64,000 nt of DNA from Prescottella equi. GTDB taxonomy: Bacteria; Actinomycetota; Actinomycetes; Mycobacteriales; Mycobacteriaceae. Under the pieces are notes generated by a model. It saw only the letters and a program-made list of their open reading frames with translations, made no database searches and was not told the DNA's origin. Below, in pieces: positions 28,628-37,376 of this stretch (positions within the stretch are counted from its first letter, which is position 1; each line of letters opens with the position of its first letter). Made by a program: the position numbers and the translations under genes. The stretch covers positions 434,001 to 498,000 of the forward strand of contig NZ_LWTX01000001.1 of assembly GCF_002094305.1 (NCBI RefSeq). The letters are read 5' to 3'.

Positions 28628-29935
28628 CTACTTCAGGACGAACAGTTCGCCGATCAGCGTCGGAGTGAGTACCTCGCCGCCGGGTCCGACGGACGTCCCC
28701 GCGGTCGATCCGGACGCCCCGGGCAGCGCGTCCTGGTCGAGCGTCTCCCCGGTCGCGGTGTCGAAGGTGAGGAGGGCCAGGCCGTTGTCGCCGTCCCGAA
28801 CGACGGTGTATGCGGTGGAGCCGGACGTCTGGGCGGGCGCACCGCGCTGCACGACGTCGGCGCGTTCCCACAGCACCTCGGCGCGGTCGCCGCGGTCGCG
28901 CAGGGCCAGGAGACGGCCGTTCTCCGCGCCCGCTGGGATGATCGCCCCACTGCCGGAGACGGACGGGCCGCCGCGTACCGCATAGCCGAGGTCGTACTGC
29001 CACCTGACGGAGCCGGACTCGGCGTCGAGCGCCCACAGGTGTCCGGCGTTGTCGTTGGCGTACACGGTCTTTCCGTCCCGCGACAGCACCGGCGCAGATG
29101 CGCTGCCGGCGGCGAGGGTGCTCGTGGACCATTCCTCGGTGATTCGGGGTCGCTCGCCGTCGCCGTATCGAAGAGCCACCAGGTCGGCCTGTGGAGCGCC
29201 GGGGCGCCAGAACGTGACGACGATGCGTCCGTTGTCGAGGTCGATCGCGGGGGACGTCGCCACCGGGCACAGCGGCCCGCCCGCGAAGCAGTCCTGGACG
29301 CCCAGATCGTTCGGCAGGGGATCGATGTTCGCGCCCTGCGGGTACGACGCCGGGGGGATGAGGTCGTACGGCGCCGCCACCGTGCGGCCGGTCTGCGGAT
29401 CGACGACGTTCACCTGCCCGAGTTGCGTCACGAACAGCAGGTTCCCGTCACCGGTGAACTGTGCGGACAGTGGTGTGCCGGTGACCGGTGTGCGCCAGCG
29501 CAATTGGCCGCGCTCGTCGAACGAGAGCATTGCGCCGTCCTCGCCGACATACATGTTGGTGGCACGGTCCACCACGGGAGTCGACAGCGCGGCTCCGGGT
29601 CCGACCCGGGCACACCAGCGCTTGCGTCCGGTGTCGACCTGGAACGAGAAGACGTTGCAGCCCGCGTCGGTGGCTGCGGTCAGGAACACCTGGCCGTTGG
29701 CGGCGACGGAGGCGTTCGTCGTCGTCGGGCCGCCGAGTGGCCGTGACCACTGGAAATCGAGGGACCGGGATCCTGTCACGGCGGCGGTGTCGCTGTTGCG
29801 GGCGTCGGAATGCATGCCCGGCCAGCCGCCCGCGCCGAAGACGTTCTCGGCGCCGGAATCGCCGGCGCACCCTGCGAGCAGGAGGGCCGAGATCGTCGTC
29901 AGCGCCGCCGCCGACGACCTGAGGGCACGCCGCAT
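28628..29935 (-). CDS. PQQ-like beta-propeller lipoprotein
   Basis: 435-residue predicted lipoprotein: signal peptide with lipobox LAGC near residue 22, then repeated beta-propeller blades of the PQQ/BamB type (for example VVDRATNMYVGEDGAMLSF, GHLWALDAESGSVRWQYDL, AYTVVRDGDNGLALLTFDT). No PQQ-binding catalytic residues are evident, so it is more likely a binding or scaffold protein at the outer face of the membrane. It corresponds to Rv3035. ATG 29935 is chosen over the adjoining GTG 29938 because GAGGAG is then 5 bases upstream. Divergent from ald. Confidence 0.82.
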   Translation of the reverse strand: MRRALRSSAAALTTISALLLAGCAGDSGAENVFGAGGWPGMHSDARNSDTAAVTGSRSLDFQWSRPLGGPTTTNASVAANGQVFLTAATDAGCNVFSFQVDTGRKRWCARVGPGAALSTPVVDRATNMYVGEDGAMLSFDERGQLRWRTPVTGTPLSAQFTGDGNLLFVTQLGQVNVVDPQTGRTVAAPYDLIPPASYPQGANIDPLPNDLGVQDCFAGGPLCPVATSPAIDLDNGRIVVTFWRPGAPQADLVALRYGDGERPRITEEWSTSTLAAGSASAPVLSRDGKTVYANDNAGHLWALDAESGSVRWQYDLGYAVRGGPSVSGSGAIIPAGAENGRLLALRDRGDRAEVLWERADVVQRGAPAQTSGSTAYTVVRDGDNGLALLTFDTATGETLDQDALPGASGSTAGTSVGPGGEVLTPTLIGELFVLK

Positions 29936-30062
29936 CACTTCTCCTCGAATCGGAATCCGTCCGGAGCGAGACTATCCCGGCCCGGATTCTCCGTCGGCCA
30001 ACCGCCCCACCCGCAATCGTGGGACCCTCGAAGGACGGATCCGTTCCGGCGGAGGAGACATC

Positions 30063-31187
30063 ATGCGAATTGGTGTGCCCAGGGAGATCAAGAGCGGTGA
30101 ACTGCGGGTGGCGCTGACCCCGCTGGCCGTCAACGAATTACGTGCGCGCGGCCACGACGTCCTGGTCGAGCGCGGCGCCGGGATCGGATCGGCGATGCCC
30201 GACGGCGAATTCGTCATGGCGGGCGCACGAATCCTCGATCGGGCGGAGGACGTGTGGGCCGAGGCCGACATGGTCGTGAAGGTGAAGGAGCCGTTGGCTC
30301 CCGAGTTCGGGCTGATGCGACGCGGTCAGGTGCTGTTCACCTATCTCCATCTCGCGGCCTCACTGGAATGCACCGAGGCGCTGCTGTCGAGCGGGGTGAC
30401 CGCGATCGCATACGAAACGGTGGAGCGGCCCGACGGCTCGCTTCCCCTGCTCGCGCCGATGAGCGAGGTGGCGGGCAGGCTCGCCACCCAGGTCGGCGCA
30501 CATGCGTTGCAGGCCACAGCCGGTGGTGTCGGGCGGGGCATCCTGCTCGGTGGGGTGCCCGGGGTGCCGCCGGGGCGCGTGGTGGTGATCGGTGCGGGCA
30601 GCGCCGGCACGCACGCGACGGCCGTCGCGGTGGGGATGGGGGCGAGGGTCACCGTGCTCGACAGGGACGTCGAGCGGCTGCGGGCGCTGCACGACCGGTT
30701 CGGATCCCGCATCTCGACGGCCGTCTCCACCCGTACCGAGCTCGAACAGACGCTGACGGATGCGGACCTGGTGATCGGTGCTGTGCTGCTGCACGGTGCG
30801 CGGGCGCCGCGCCTCGTCACCTCCGAGCAGGTCGCCCGGATGCTCCCGGGGAGCGTGCTGGTCGACATCGCGATCGATCAGGGCGGCTGTTTCGAAGATT
30901 CCCGCCCGACTACTCACGACCACCCGACTTTCGTGGTTCACAATTCAATTTTCTATGCGGTTCCCAATATGCCGAGCGTTGTTCCCCATACGTCCACCCG
31001 GGCTTTGGTAAACGTCACCCTTCCGTTTGTCGGCGCCGTCGCGGAAAAGGGTTGGCGGGCGGCCATGCGCGCGGACAGTGCCCTGGCCGCAGGTTTGAAC
31101 ACCTGGTCGGGGCAGGTGACGCATGCGCCGGTCGCCGAGGCCCATGCGCTCCCGTGCGTCAGCGTGGAAAGTGCCCTGAACGGTTGA
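30063..31187 (+). CDS. ald: Alanine dehydrogenase
   Basis: 374-residue NAD-dependent enzyme interconverting L-alanine and pyruvate plus ammonia. Catalytic and substrate residues are visible: Arg15 in PREIKSGELRVALTP, Lys in VKVKEP (~74), His in YLHLAA (~95), the NAD loop VVVIGAGSAGTHATAVAVGM near 177, and Asp in VDIAIDQGG (~269). After that point both codon use and sequence change: 30901-31020 is only about 53-57% GC, and the family motif usually reading NMPGAVPRTST is NMPSVVPHTST. The gene is complete and probably active, but the 3' third looks as if it came from a different source. It is not part of the M. tuberculosis order here. Confidence 0.9.
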   Translation: MRIGVPREIKSGELRVALTPLAVNELRARGHDVLVERGAGIGSAMPDGEFVMAGARILDRAEDVWAEADMVVKVKEPLAPEFGLMRRGQVLFTYLHLAASLECTEALLSSGVTAIAYETVERPDGSLPLLAPMSEVAGRLATQVGAHALQATAGGVGRGILLGGVPGVPPGRVVVIGAGSAGTHATAVAVGMGARVTVLDRDVERLRALHDRFGSRISTAVSTRTELEQTLTDADLVIGAVLLHGARAPRLVTSEQVARMLPGSVLVDIAIDQGGCFEDSRPTTHDHPTFVVHNSIFYAVPNMPSVVPHTSTRALVNVTLPFVGAVAEKGWRAAMRADSALAAGLNTWSGQVTHAPVAEAHALPCVSVESALNG

Positions 31188-31300
31188 AATGCCCGATAGT
31201 GGAAAACGCCACGCATGCAATTCGCGCGGGTGACGATCGTTGCAGATCGTTTATCGAATTCGGTCGCGACACGCGCTGCGGAATTGTGTCTAATGGATTC

Positions 31301-31765
31301 ATGCAGCCGGGAGTGCGGACAGAATCCGAAGTCGACGTGCGGCAATCAGTCACGATCGAGGCAGACGCCCCGACATCGGATCCCCGGGAGGGTACGAGTC
31401 CGCCGCCCGAATCCGTTGTCGCCGAGAGCCGTTCCGAGGTGGACCCGGACGCGTCCGCTGACAGCCTCGCCGGCTCCGGGCCCGACGACTTCCTCCTCGG
31501 TACCCCCGCCGCGGGACGGGCAGTCACCGGTGGCCTGGTGGTGGGGGTCGCCGCGGCGGTGGGACTGGTCATGGTCTCGGTCGTCGCGATGGTGATCACC
31601 GCGGCGGTCGGGGCGCTCATCGCGTACGTCGTCGCGCACGACGACGAGTGGCTGCGGTCGATGCGCCGGCGCCGTGCCCGCCGACACCAGGTTCTCGTGG
31701 CACCGCGGTGGACCCGTCACTCGTGGGACGCCCGCCACGGTGTGGGGCGCCGCGCCGCGACCTGA
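31301..31765 (+). CDS. Hypothetical membrane protein
   Basis: 154-residue protein I do not recognise. The first ~65 residues are Glu/Ser/Pro-rich and probably disordered. One long hydrophobic stretch (GLVVGVAAAVGLVMVSVVAM and on, residues ~77-112) could form one or two membrane spans, followed by an acidic step (AHDDEWLR) and a very basic tail (RSMRRRRARRHQ). The ATG 31301 is the only sensible start after the GC-poor stretch that follows ald. No domain or operon partner indicates its function. Confidence 0.55.
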   Translation: MQPGVRTESEVDVRQSVTIEADAPTSDPREGTSPPPESVVAESRSEVDPDASADSLAGSGPDDFLLGTPAAGRAVTGGLVVGVAAAVGLVMVSVVAMVITAAVGALIAYVVAHDDEWLRSMRRRRARRHQVLVAPRWTRHSWDARHGVGRRAAT

Positions 31766-31821
31766 CGACCACGGGACGGGCGACCCACGGGGCACGTGAC
31801 CGGGCGCACAGTCGCGGTCCG

Positions 31822-31827
31822 TAGGCT
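31822..31827 (+). promoter_or_regulatory. -10 box TAGGCT before acyltransferase gene
   Basis: TAGGCT lies 8 bases before ATG 31836, so the transcript would start at or within one base of the start codon. No ribosome site is present. Confidence 0.45.
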
Positions 31828-31835
31828 TACGTGTC

Positions 31836-32627
31836 ATGACGAGCATGTGGGGCGCACCGTTGCGCTCGAGGTGGCGCGGATCGCGACGTCGGGACAGTGA
31901 ACAGGCCCGTTTCCTGACGGTGGCCTCGCTGAAGTGGGTGATCGCGAACAAGGCGTACACCCCGTGGTACCTGGTCCGCTACTACCGCTTGGCGAAGTTC
32001 AAACTCGCCAACCCGCACATCATCACCCGCGGCATGGTCTTCCTCGGCAAGAACGTCGAGATCCACTCCACGCCGGGCCTGTCCCGCATGGAGATCGGCA
32101 AGTGGGTGCACATCGGCGACGGCAACGCGCTGCGTTGCCACGAGGGTTCGCTGCGGATCGGGGACAAGGTCGTCTTCGGCAAGGACAACGTCGTCAACAC
32201 CTACATCGACATCGAGATCGGCGCGTCCACCCTCGTCGCCGACTGGTGCTACATCTGCGACTTCGACCACCGCATGGACGACGTCGACGTGCCGATCAAG
32301 GACCAGGGCATCGTCAAGGGACCGGTGCGGATCGGACCCGACACCTGGATCGCCGCCAAGGTGACGGTGCTGCGCAACACCCGGGTCGGTCGTGGCTGCG
32401 TGCTCGGCGCCCACGCCGTGGTCAAGGGGGACATCCCGGACTTCAGCATCGCCGTGGGCTCGCCCGCGAAGGCGGTGAAGAACCGTAGGGCCGACTGGGA
32501 GGCCGGCGCGGCGGACCGCGCGAAGTACATCGCGGCGCTGGAGGACATCGCGCGCAAGAAGCTCGCCTCGAACGGGGCCGACGCCGCCCCCGCGGTGAAC
32601 GGGAACGGCGCCGGCAGTCAGGCCTGA
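31836..32627 (+). CDS. Left-handed beta-helix acyltransferase (hexapeptide-repeat O-acetyltransferase type)
   Basis: 263-residue enzyme with the LbH fold. Imperfect hexapeptide turns run from about residue 65 to 205 (for example MEIGKWVHIGDGNALRC, LRIGDKVVFGKDNVV, VRIGPDTWIAAKVTV), ending in the NodL/LacA-like VGSPAKAVKNRR. A His in CDFDHRM is the probable catalytic base. It corresponds to Rv3034c, next to the methylglucose lipopolysaccharide genes, and could acylate that or another cell-envelope sugar; this is inference from position. The Ala/Asn/Gly-rich tail is likely disordered. It converges on the glycosyltransferase. Confidence 0.85.
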   Translation: MTSMWGAPLRSRWRGSRRRDSEQARFLTVASLKWVIANKAYTPWYLVRYYRLAKFKLANPHIITRGMVFLGKNVEIHSTPGLSRMEIGKWVHIGDGNALRCHEGSLRIGDKVVFGKDNVVNTYIDIEIGASTLVADWCYICDFDHRMDDVDVPIKDQGIVKGPVRIGPDTWIAAKVTVLRNTRVGRGCVLGAHAVVKGDIPDFSIAVGSPAKAVKNRRADWEAGAADRAKYIAALEDIARKKLASNGADAAPAVNGNGAGSQA

Positions 32628-32650
32628 TCGCTCGGTGAACGGGGCGTCCG

Positions 32651-33895
32651 CTACCGACCGGGCAGCGGACGCTCCGGAATCTGCGGGCGCGCCAGCGGAT
32701 GCCGCACCCGTCGCTTCGCGGCGGCGTACACCTGCACGGTCTCCTCGGCCACCTTGTGCCAGTCGAAGTCGGCGGTGAGACGCTCTCGTGCGGCCACCGC
32801 ACGCCGCTGCGCGGCGGCCGGATCGTCGAGCACCTCCCGCGCCGCCGAGGTGAGCCCGTCGACGTCGCCCGGCTCGAACGACAGGCCCGTGACCCCGTCC
32901 ACCACGGCCTCGCCGAGCCCGCCCGCGGTGGAGGCGATCAGCGGGGTGCCCGCGGCGGCCGCCTCGAGGGCGATGATGCCGAACGGCTCGTATCGACTGG
33001 GCAGGACGATCGCGTCGGCTCCGTGCAGCCAGCCGAGCAGCTCCTCGTGGTCGAGGTTGCCCAGGAACGTCACCGAACGCGCGACCCGATGCGTGCGGGC
33101 CTGCTGCTGCAGCCACTCGAACTGCGTGCCTTCACCGGCGACGGCGAGCGTCGTGCCGGGGTGGCTGCGCCGAATCCGCGGCAGCGCGGCGATCGCGTCC
33201 TGTACGCCCTTCTCGTACTCGAGTCGTCCCACGTACAGCAGGGTCGCCGGCCCGGACCGCGGCGCGCGGGGCCGGAAGCTCCAGGTGGTGACGTCGATCC
33301 CGTTGCGGATCACGGTGATCGGCGGCAGCTCCGGGCCGTAGAGCTCGGTGACCTCGTCGTGCATCGACGCCGAGCACGTGATGATCGAGTCGGACTCGTT
33401 GGCCAGCCACCACTCCACCGAGTGCACCTGGCGGTTGATCCGGCCCGAGATCCAGCCGCTGTGCCGACCGGCTTCCGAGGCATGCAGCGTCGAGACCAGC
33501 GGGACGTCGTAGAACTCGGCCAGTGCGATGGCGGGGTGCGCCACCAGCCAGTCGTGGGCGTGCACGACGTCGGGCTGCCAGCCCGCGCCGATGCCCTCCT
33601 TCGCCAGTGCGACGCCGGCGCGGACCATCGCGTGACCCATGGCGAGCGTCCACGCCAGCATGTCCTCGCCGAAGATGAAGTGCGGCGGATCCTCGGCGAC
33701 CGCGACCACGAGCACTCCGTCGGCGATCTCGGTGACCGTCGGATGCGTCGACGCGTCGGTACCCGACGGCCGGCGCGACAGCACGACCACCTCGTGGCCG
33801 GCCGCGGCGAGTTCCGTCGCCAGATGGTGGACGTGCCGCCCGAGCCCGCCGACGACGACCGGCGGGTACTCCCACGACACGATGAGGATCTTCAT
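32651..33895 (-). CDS. GT4-family alpha-(1->4)-glucosyltransferase (Rv3032-like)
   Basis: 414-residue retaining glycosyltransferase, the same length as M. tuberculosis Rv3032, which extends the alpha-1,4-glucan of methylglucose lipopolysaccharide and glycogen. The N-terminal Rossmann domain begins MKILIVSWEYPPVVVGGLGR; LLYVGRLEYEKGVQDAIAAL and SRYEPFGIIALEAAAAGTPL (the E-x7-E motif) are in the C-terminal domain. The longer upstream frame is not used: ATG 33895 overlaps the GH57 stop by one base (TGATG) and starts directly at the fold. Last gene of a methyltransferase-GH57-GT operon. Confidence 0.92.
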   Translation of the reverse strand: MKILIVSWEYPPVVVGGLGRHVHHLATELAAAGHEVVVLSRRPSGTDASTHPTVTEIADGVLVVAVAEDPPHFIFGEDMLAWTLAMGHAMVRAGVALAKEGIGAGWQPDVVHAHDWLVAHPAIALAEFYDVPLVSTLHASEAGRHSGWISGRINRQVHSVEWWLANESDSIITCSASMHDEVTELYGPELPPITVIRNGIDVTTWSFRPRAPRSGPATLLYVGRLEYEKGVQDAIAALPRIRRSHPGTTLAVAGEGTQFEWLQQQARTHRVARSVTFLGNLDHEELLGWLHGADAIVLPSRYEPFGIIALEAAAAGTPLIASTAGGLGEAVVDGVTGLSFEPGDVDGLTSAAREVLDDPAAAQRRAVAARERLTADFDWHKVAEETVQVYAAAKRRVRHPLARPQIPERPLPGR

Positions 33896-35478
33896 CACAC
33901 GCTCCCAGCGAATGCGGCTGTTTCGGTCCGGCGACCGGGCAGGCGCCGCGCGTCGAGTGCGGGGAAGAGGCCGTCGGCGGCGTTCCATCCGTCCGCGAGA
34001 CGTCGTGCGAGATCGTCGCGGCCGGACGCGACGGCGTCGGCGATCTCCCGCAGCGCGTGGGCGTGCTTGTGGGCCCGGTCGCGGGCGTATCCCGCCGCCG
34101 AATCCTTACTGACCATGAAGGCCCAGTCGCTGGAGACCGTCATCAGCGTCTCACGCAACATCTGGTCGTGGACCCGATTGCGAAGTTCCGGTCTGCCCGG
34201 ATTCGCGTCGCGGGACTTGTCGATCGTGTCCAGCGCGGTCTGCACGACCTCCGCGTTGAGCTGGACCAGGTCCTGCACCTGGTCTCCGGCCCACACCCGC
34301 CAGTCCTTGCCCGACCCCCACGACGAGTCCTGCAACTCCACCGCTTGGCCCACGTAACCGGCGGCGCGGGCGTCGGCGAGGGTGCCGACACGGATGCCGG
34401 CCTCGGGAAGGGCGCGCAACACCTTCTCGAGCCACTGCGGGCCCTCGTACCACCAGTGCCCGAACAGTTCGGTGTCGAACGCGGCGACGACGAGGGCGCC
34501 CTTGCCGATGCGCTCGGACTCGCTGCGCAGTCGTCGGCGCACGGTCTCGACGAAGTCGTCGACGTGCTTGTCGAGGGCGGCCGCCGCCGACTCCGGGTCG
34601 TACGGTGCCTTCTTCTCCGACGGCACCGAGCGCCCGGTGACCCGGGCGGGCTTGAGCCCGGTGTCGTGGTCGTAGGTGTGGAAGTCCCGGTAGGCTGGGT
34701 GACCGGGGTACCCGGTCTTCGGCGACCACACGCGGTAGCTCACCTCGAGATCGCGACCGAACGCGACGACGTCGGAGCCCCAGACCGGCCGACCGGCGGA
34801 CGTGTCGCCGCGCAGCGCAGGTCCGTCGACCATGAAGTGCGACACGCCCGCGGAGGCGTACCCGCGTTCCATGCCGGGCGTGTAGCCGCACTCGGGTGCC
34901 CAGATCCCGGCCGGGGTGTGGCCCCAGCGGGCGTGCGCGTCGGCGAGGCCCTCGGTGAGGGAGAACGCCCGCAACCGCTCGTCGAGCAGCGGCTGGAACG
35001 GGTGCGCGAGCGGACCGCCGAGCAGTTCGATCGCCTCGGCGTCGATCAGTTCCCGCAGGACGGCGGAACCGCCGTGGCGCCAACGGGTTTCGAAGTCCGC
35101 CAGGGCTGCCGCGGACGCGCGGTGCTCGCGCGCGCCGAGCTCCTTGTGCGAGGCCGACGGCATCCCCGCGGCCTCGTGGGCGCGGATCTGCCAGTTGCCG
35201 AGCCAGTGGTGCATCCCGTCGAGGCAGTGCGGGTCGTCGAGCTGAGCCGCGAGGACCGGGGTGACGCCGAGCGTCAGCATCCGCGAGTGCCCCTCGGCGG
35301 CGAGGCGGCGGAGCACAGCGGTGACGGGCAGGTAGGTGGCTGCCCACGACTGGTACAGCCACTCCTCGCCCACCGGCCAGCGGCCGTGGTTGGCGAGCCA
35401 CGGCAGGTGCGAGTGCAGGACCAGGCAGAACATGCCCGGCTCGCGGGATGTCACGGTTTCCCCCTGAGCCGCGGTCAC
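33895..35478 (-). CDS. GH57 glycoside hydrolase, probable 1,4-alpha-glucan branching enzyme (Rv3031-like)
   Basis: 527-residue GH57 protein. MFCLVLHSHLPWLANHGRWP near the N-terminus is the family opening; the catalytic nucleophile Glu lies in GIWAPECGYTPG (~residue 200) and the acid/base Asp in AAFDTELFGHWWYEGP (~residue 345). GH57 branching enzymes create alpha-1,6 branches in alpha-glucans. In mycobacteria the homolog Rv3031 is implicated in methylglucose lipopolysaccharide assembly. GTG 35478 overlaps the methyltransferase stop (GTGA), and its own stop overlaps the glucosyltransferase start, so all three proteins are translationally linked. Confidence 0.92.
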   Translation of the reverse strand: MTAAQGETVTSREPGMFCLVLHSHLPWLANHGRWPVGEEWLYQSWAATYLPVTAVLRRLAAEGHSRMLTLGVTPVLAAQLDDPHCLDGMHHWLGNWQIRAHEAAGMPSASHKELGAREHRASAAALADFETRWRHGGSAVLRELIDAEAIELLGGPLAHPFQPLLDERLRAFSLTEGLADAHARWGHTPAGIWAPECGYTPGMERGYASAGVSHFMVDGPALRGDTSAGRPVWGSDVVAFGRDLEVSYRVWSPKTGYPGHPAYRDFHTYDHDTGLKPARVTGRSVPSEKKAPYDPESAAAALDKHVDDFVETVRRRLRSESERIGKGALVVAAFDTELFGHWWYEGPQWLEKVLRALPEAGIRVGTLADARAAGYVGQAVELQDSSWGSGKDWRVWAGDQVQDLVQLNAEVVQTALDTIDKSRDANPGRPELRNRVHDQMLRETLMTVSSDWAFMVSKDSAAGYARDRAHKHAHALREIADAVASGRDDLARRLADGWNAADGLFPALDARRLPGRRTETAAFAGSV

Positions 35479-36290
35479 GCCACGGGATCCTTGATCGCGA
35501 TCGCCACGAGGTCGAGGCTCGCGTCGATGTCGGCCTCACGCAGCTCGAAGTCGTCGACACCGATGTCCGCGACGTCGCGCGTGAGGTCCTCGGGCCACGG
35601 CTCTCCTGCGAGAGCGCGCTCGATCTGGGCGTCGATGAACGAGCCGCCGTGCTTGGCGTCGAGGGCGCGCAGGCGCTCGCCGTGGTGCACTCCGGTCATG
35701 ACCTCGACCCGGAAGCCCGCGTCGACGAGAAGTTCGGTGAGCTCCGCGGCATTCAACTCACGCGTGTGGAACGGGTTGAGGGGAGTGTCGCGCCCGGGCG
35801 AGAACGTAATTCGGTTCGGGGTGCTCACGAGCAGTTCGCCACCGGGCGCCAGCACGCGGTGGCACTCGCGCAGGAACTGTGCCTGATCCCACAGGTGCTC
35901 GATCACCTGGAAATTGACGACCGTGTCGACGGAGCCGTCCGGGAGCGGCAGTTCCGCGAGATTGCCGTGCAGCATCTCCACTCGGGGGTACCGGGAACGG
36001 ACGTGCTCGACCGCGGAGATGTCGTAGTCGAGTCCCGTGACCTTCGTCGCCACATCGGCAATCATGTTGGCGCCGTAGCCTTCTCCGGAACCCGCCTCGA
36101 GCACGTGGCGACCGGTGCAACGGGGGAGCAGGTCGCGGTAGACCACCTCGTGCCGCCGGAACCAGTAGTTCTCCTCGGGGATTCCCGGCACCGTTCGCTC
36201 GCCCGTCAACGGCAGTGTCGAGGCATCGTCGGGCGATGTCGCCCCGGCGTCGAGGGGGCTGGCTGTGGAACCGACTGTGGATTCGCTCAC
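35475..36290 (-). CDS. SAM-dependent methyltransferase (Rv3030-like)
   Basis: Class I methyltransferase with VLEAGSGEGYGANMIADVA as SAM motif I, DYDISAVEHVRSRYP as motif II and VVNFQVIEHLWDQAQFLREC as the post-motif. The segment STPNRITFSPGRDTPLNPFH is characteristic of the Rv3030 group, proposed to methylate sugars during methylglucose lipopolysaccharide synthesis. The frame extends to 36344, but GTG 36290 (SESTVGST) gives 271 residues, close to Rv3030; the choice is uncertain. First gene of the operon, divergent from etfBA. Confidence 0.87.
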   Translation of the reverse strand: MSESTVGSTASPLDAGATSPDDASTLPLTGERTVPGIPEENYWFRRHEVVYRDLLPRCTGRHVLEAGSGEGYGANMIADVATKVTGLDYDISAVEHVRSRYPRVEMLHGNLAELPLPDGSVDTVVNFQVIEHLWDQAQFLRECHRVLAPGGELLVSTPNRITFSPGRDTPLNPFHTRELNAAELTELLVDAGFRVEVMTGVHHGERLRALDAKHGGSFIDAQIERALAGEPWPEDLTRDVADIGVDDFELREADIDASLDLVAIAIKDPVA

Positions 36291-36390
36291 CCCAGCGAGG
36301 TTAGTGGCACCGCGAGGGACAGTTGTCGGGGTGGTCCACATCACAGCCGCGACAGGCCGCTCCGGCGGTTATGGTGAGACCGGATTTCGC

Positions 36391-36414
36391 CTAAGTTACC
36401 GGCTGGTAACTTAG
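36391..36414. promoter_or_regulatory. Perfect palindrome (operator) before etfBA
   Basis: CTAAGTTACC-GGCT-GGTAACTTAG, a perfect 10-bp inverted repeat with a 4-base spacer, in AT-rich sequence. A -10 box TAATCT begins 8 bases downstream (36422-36427), so the palindrome fills the -35/-10 region and a dimer bound there would block transcription. The TTACC-N4-GGTAA core is typical of TetR-family sites for fatty-acid genes; which regulator is not visible. Confidence 0.7.
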
Positions 36415-36530
36415 TGTGAGGTAATCTGTCGCACAGCCAACGTGCGACGAAATTACTTACGAGAGCTCGGCATGTCGCGGAGTTTCTCGCGACTATCAGC
36501 CGGCTACACACAGGAGGTCGACGAAGACCC

Positions 36531-37331
36531 ATGACGAACATCGTCGTTTTGATCAAGCAGGTCCCCGATACGTGGTCCGAGCGCAAGCTGTCCGACGGCG
36601 ACTTCACGCTCGACCGTGAGGCCGCCGACGCCGTGCTCGACGAGATCAACGAGCGCGCCGTCGAGGAAGCCCTCCTCATCAAGGAGCGCGACGGCGGCGA
36701 GGTCATCGTCCTGTGCGCCGGTCCCGACCGCGCCACCGATGCCATCCGCAAGGCGCTGTCCATGGGCGCCGACAAGGCCGTTCACGTGAACGACCCGGCG
36801 CTGCACGGCTCCGATGCCATCCAGACCGGCTGGACTCTCGCCGCGGCGCTCGGACAGATCAGCTTCGAGAACGGCGAGGCCGCCGACCTCGTCATCGCCG
36901 GCAACGAGGCCACCGACGGCCGCATCGGCGCCGTCCCGGCCATCATCGCCGAGTACCTCGGCCTGCCGCAGCTCACCCAGCTGCGCAAGCTGACGGTCGA
37001 GGGCGGCAAGGTCACCGGCGAGCGCGAGACCGACGAGGGCGTCTTCGGCCTCGAGGCCGGCCTCCCGGCCATCGTCTCGGTCACCGAGAAGATCAACGAG
37101 CCGCGCTTCCCGTCCTTCAAGGGCATCATGGCCGCGAAGAAGAAGGAAGTTCAGGTCCTCACCCTGGCCGACCTGGGTGTCGATCCCGAGACCGTGGGCG
37201 TCGCGAACGCCGGCACCACCGTCACCGGCTCCACCCCCAAGCCCCCGCGTACCGCTGGCGAGCGCGTTTCCGACGAGGGCGACGGCGGCACCAAGATCGC
37301 CGCGTACCTCGTGGGCCAGAAGATCATCTGA
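36531..37331 (+). CDS. etfB: Electron transfer flavoprotein subunit beta
   Basis: 266-residue EtfB (FixA), the same size as M. tuberculosis FixA. With EtfA it takes electrons from acyl-CoA dehydrogenases during beta-oxidation and passes them to an ETF:quinone oxidoreductase. Landmarks are VVLIKQVPDT at the start, LCAGPDRATDAIRKALSMGA for the nucleotide site, VIAGNEATDGRIGAVPAIIA and GLPAIVSVTEKINEPRFPSF with the recognition loop. ATG 36531 has AGGAGGTCG upstream. The promoter carries a palindromic operator. Forms an operon with etfA, 45 bases downstream. Confidence 0.95.
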   Translation: MTNIVVLIKQVPDTWSERKLSDGDFTLDREAADAVLDEINERAVEEALLIKERDGGEVIVLCAGPDRATDAIRKALSMGADKAVHVNDPALHGSDAIQTGWTLAAALGQISFENGEAADLVIAGNEATDGRIGAVPAIIAEYLGLPQLTQLRKLTVEGGKVTGERETDEGVFGLEAGLPAIVSVTEKINEPRFPSFKGIMAAKKKEVQVLTLADLGVDPETVGVANAGTTVTGSTPKPPRTAGERVSDEGDGGTKIAAYLVGQKII

Positions 37332-37376
37332 TCCGGCCCCCTCGAGACCAGCAGACAAGACAGGGAGAAGTAAGCA

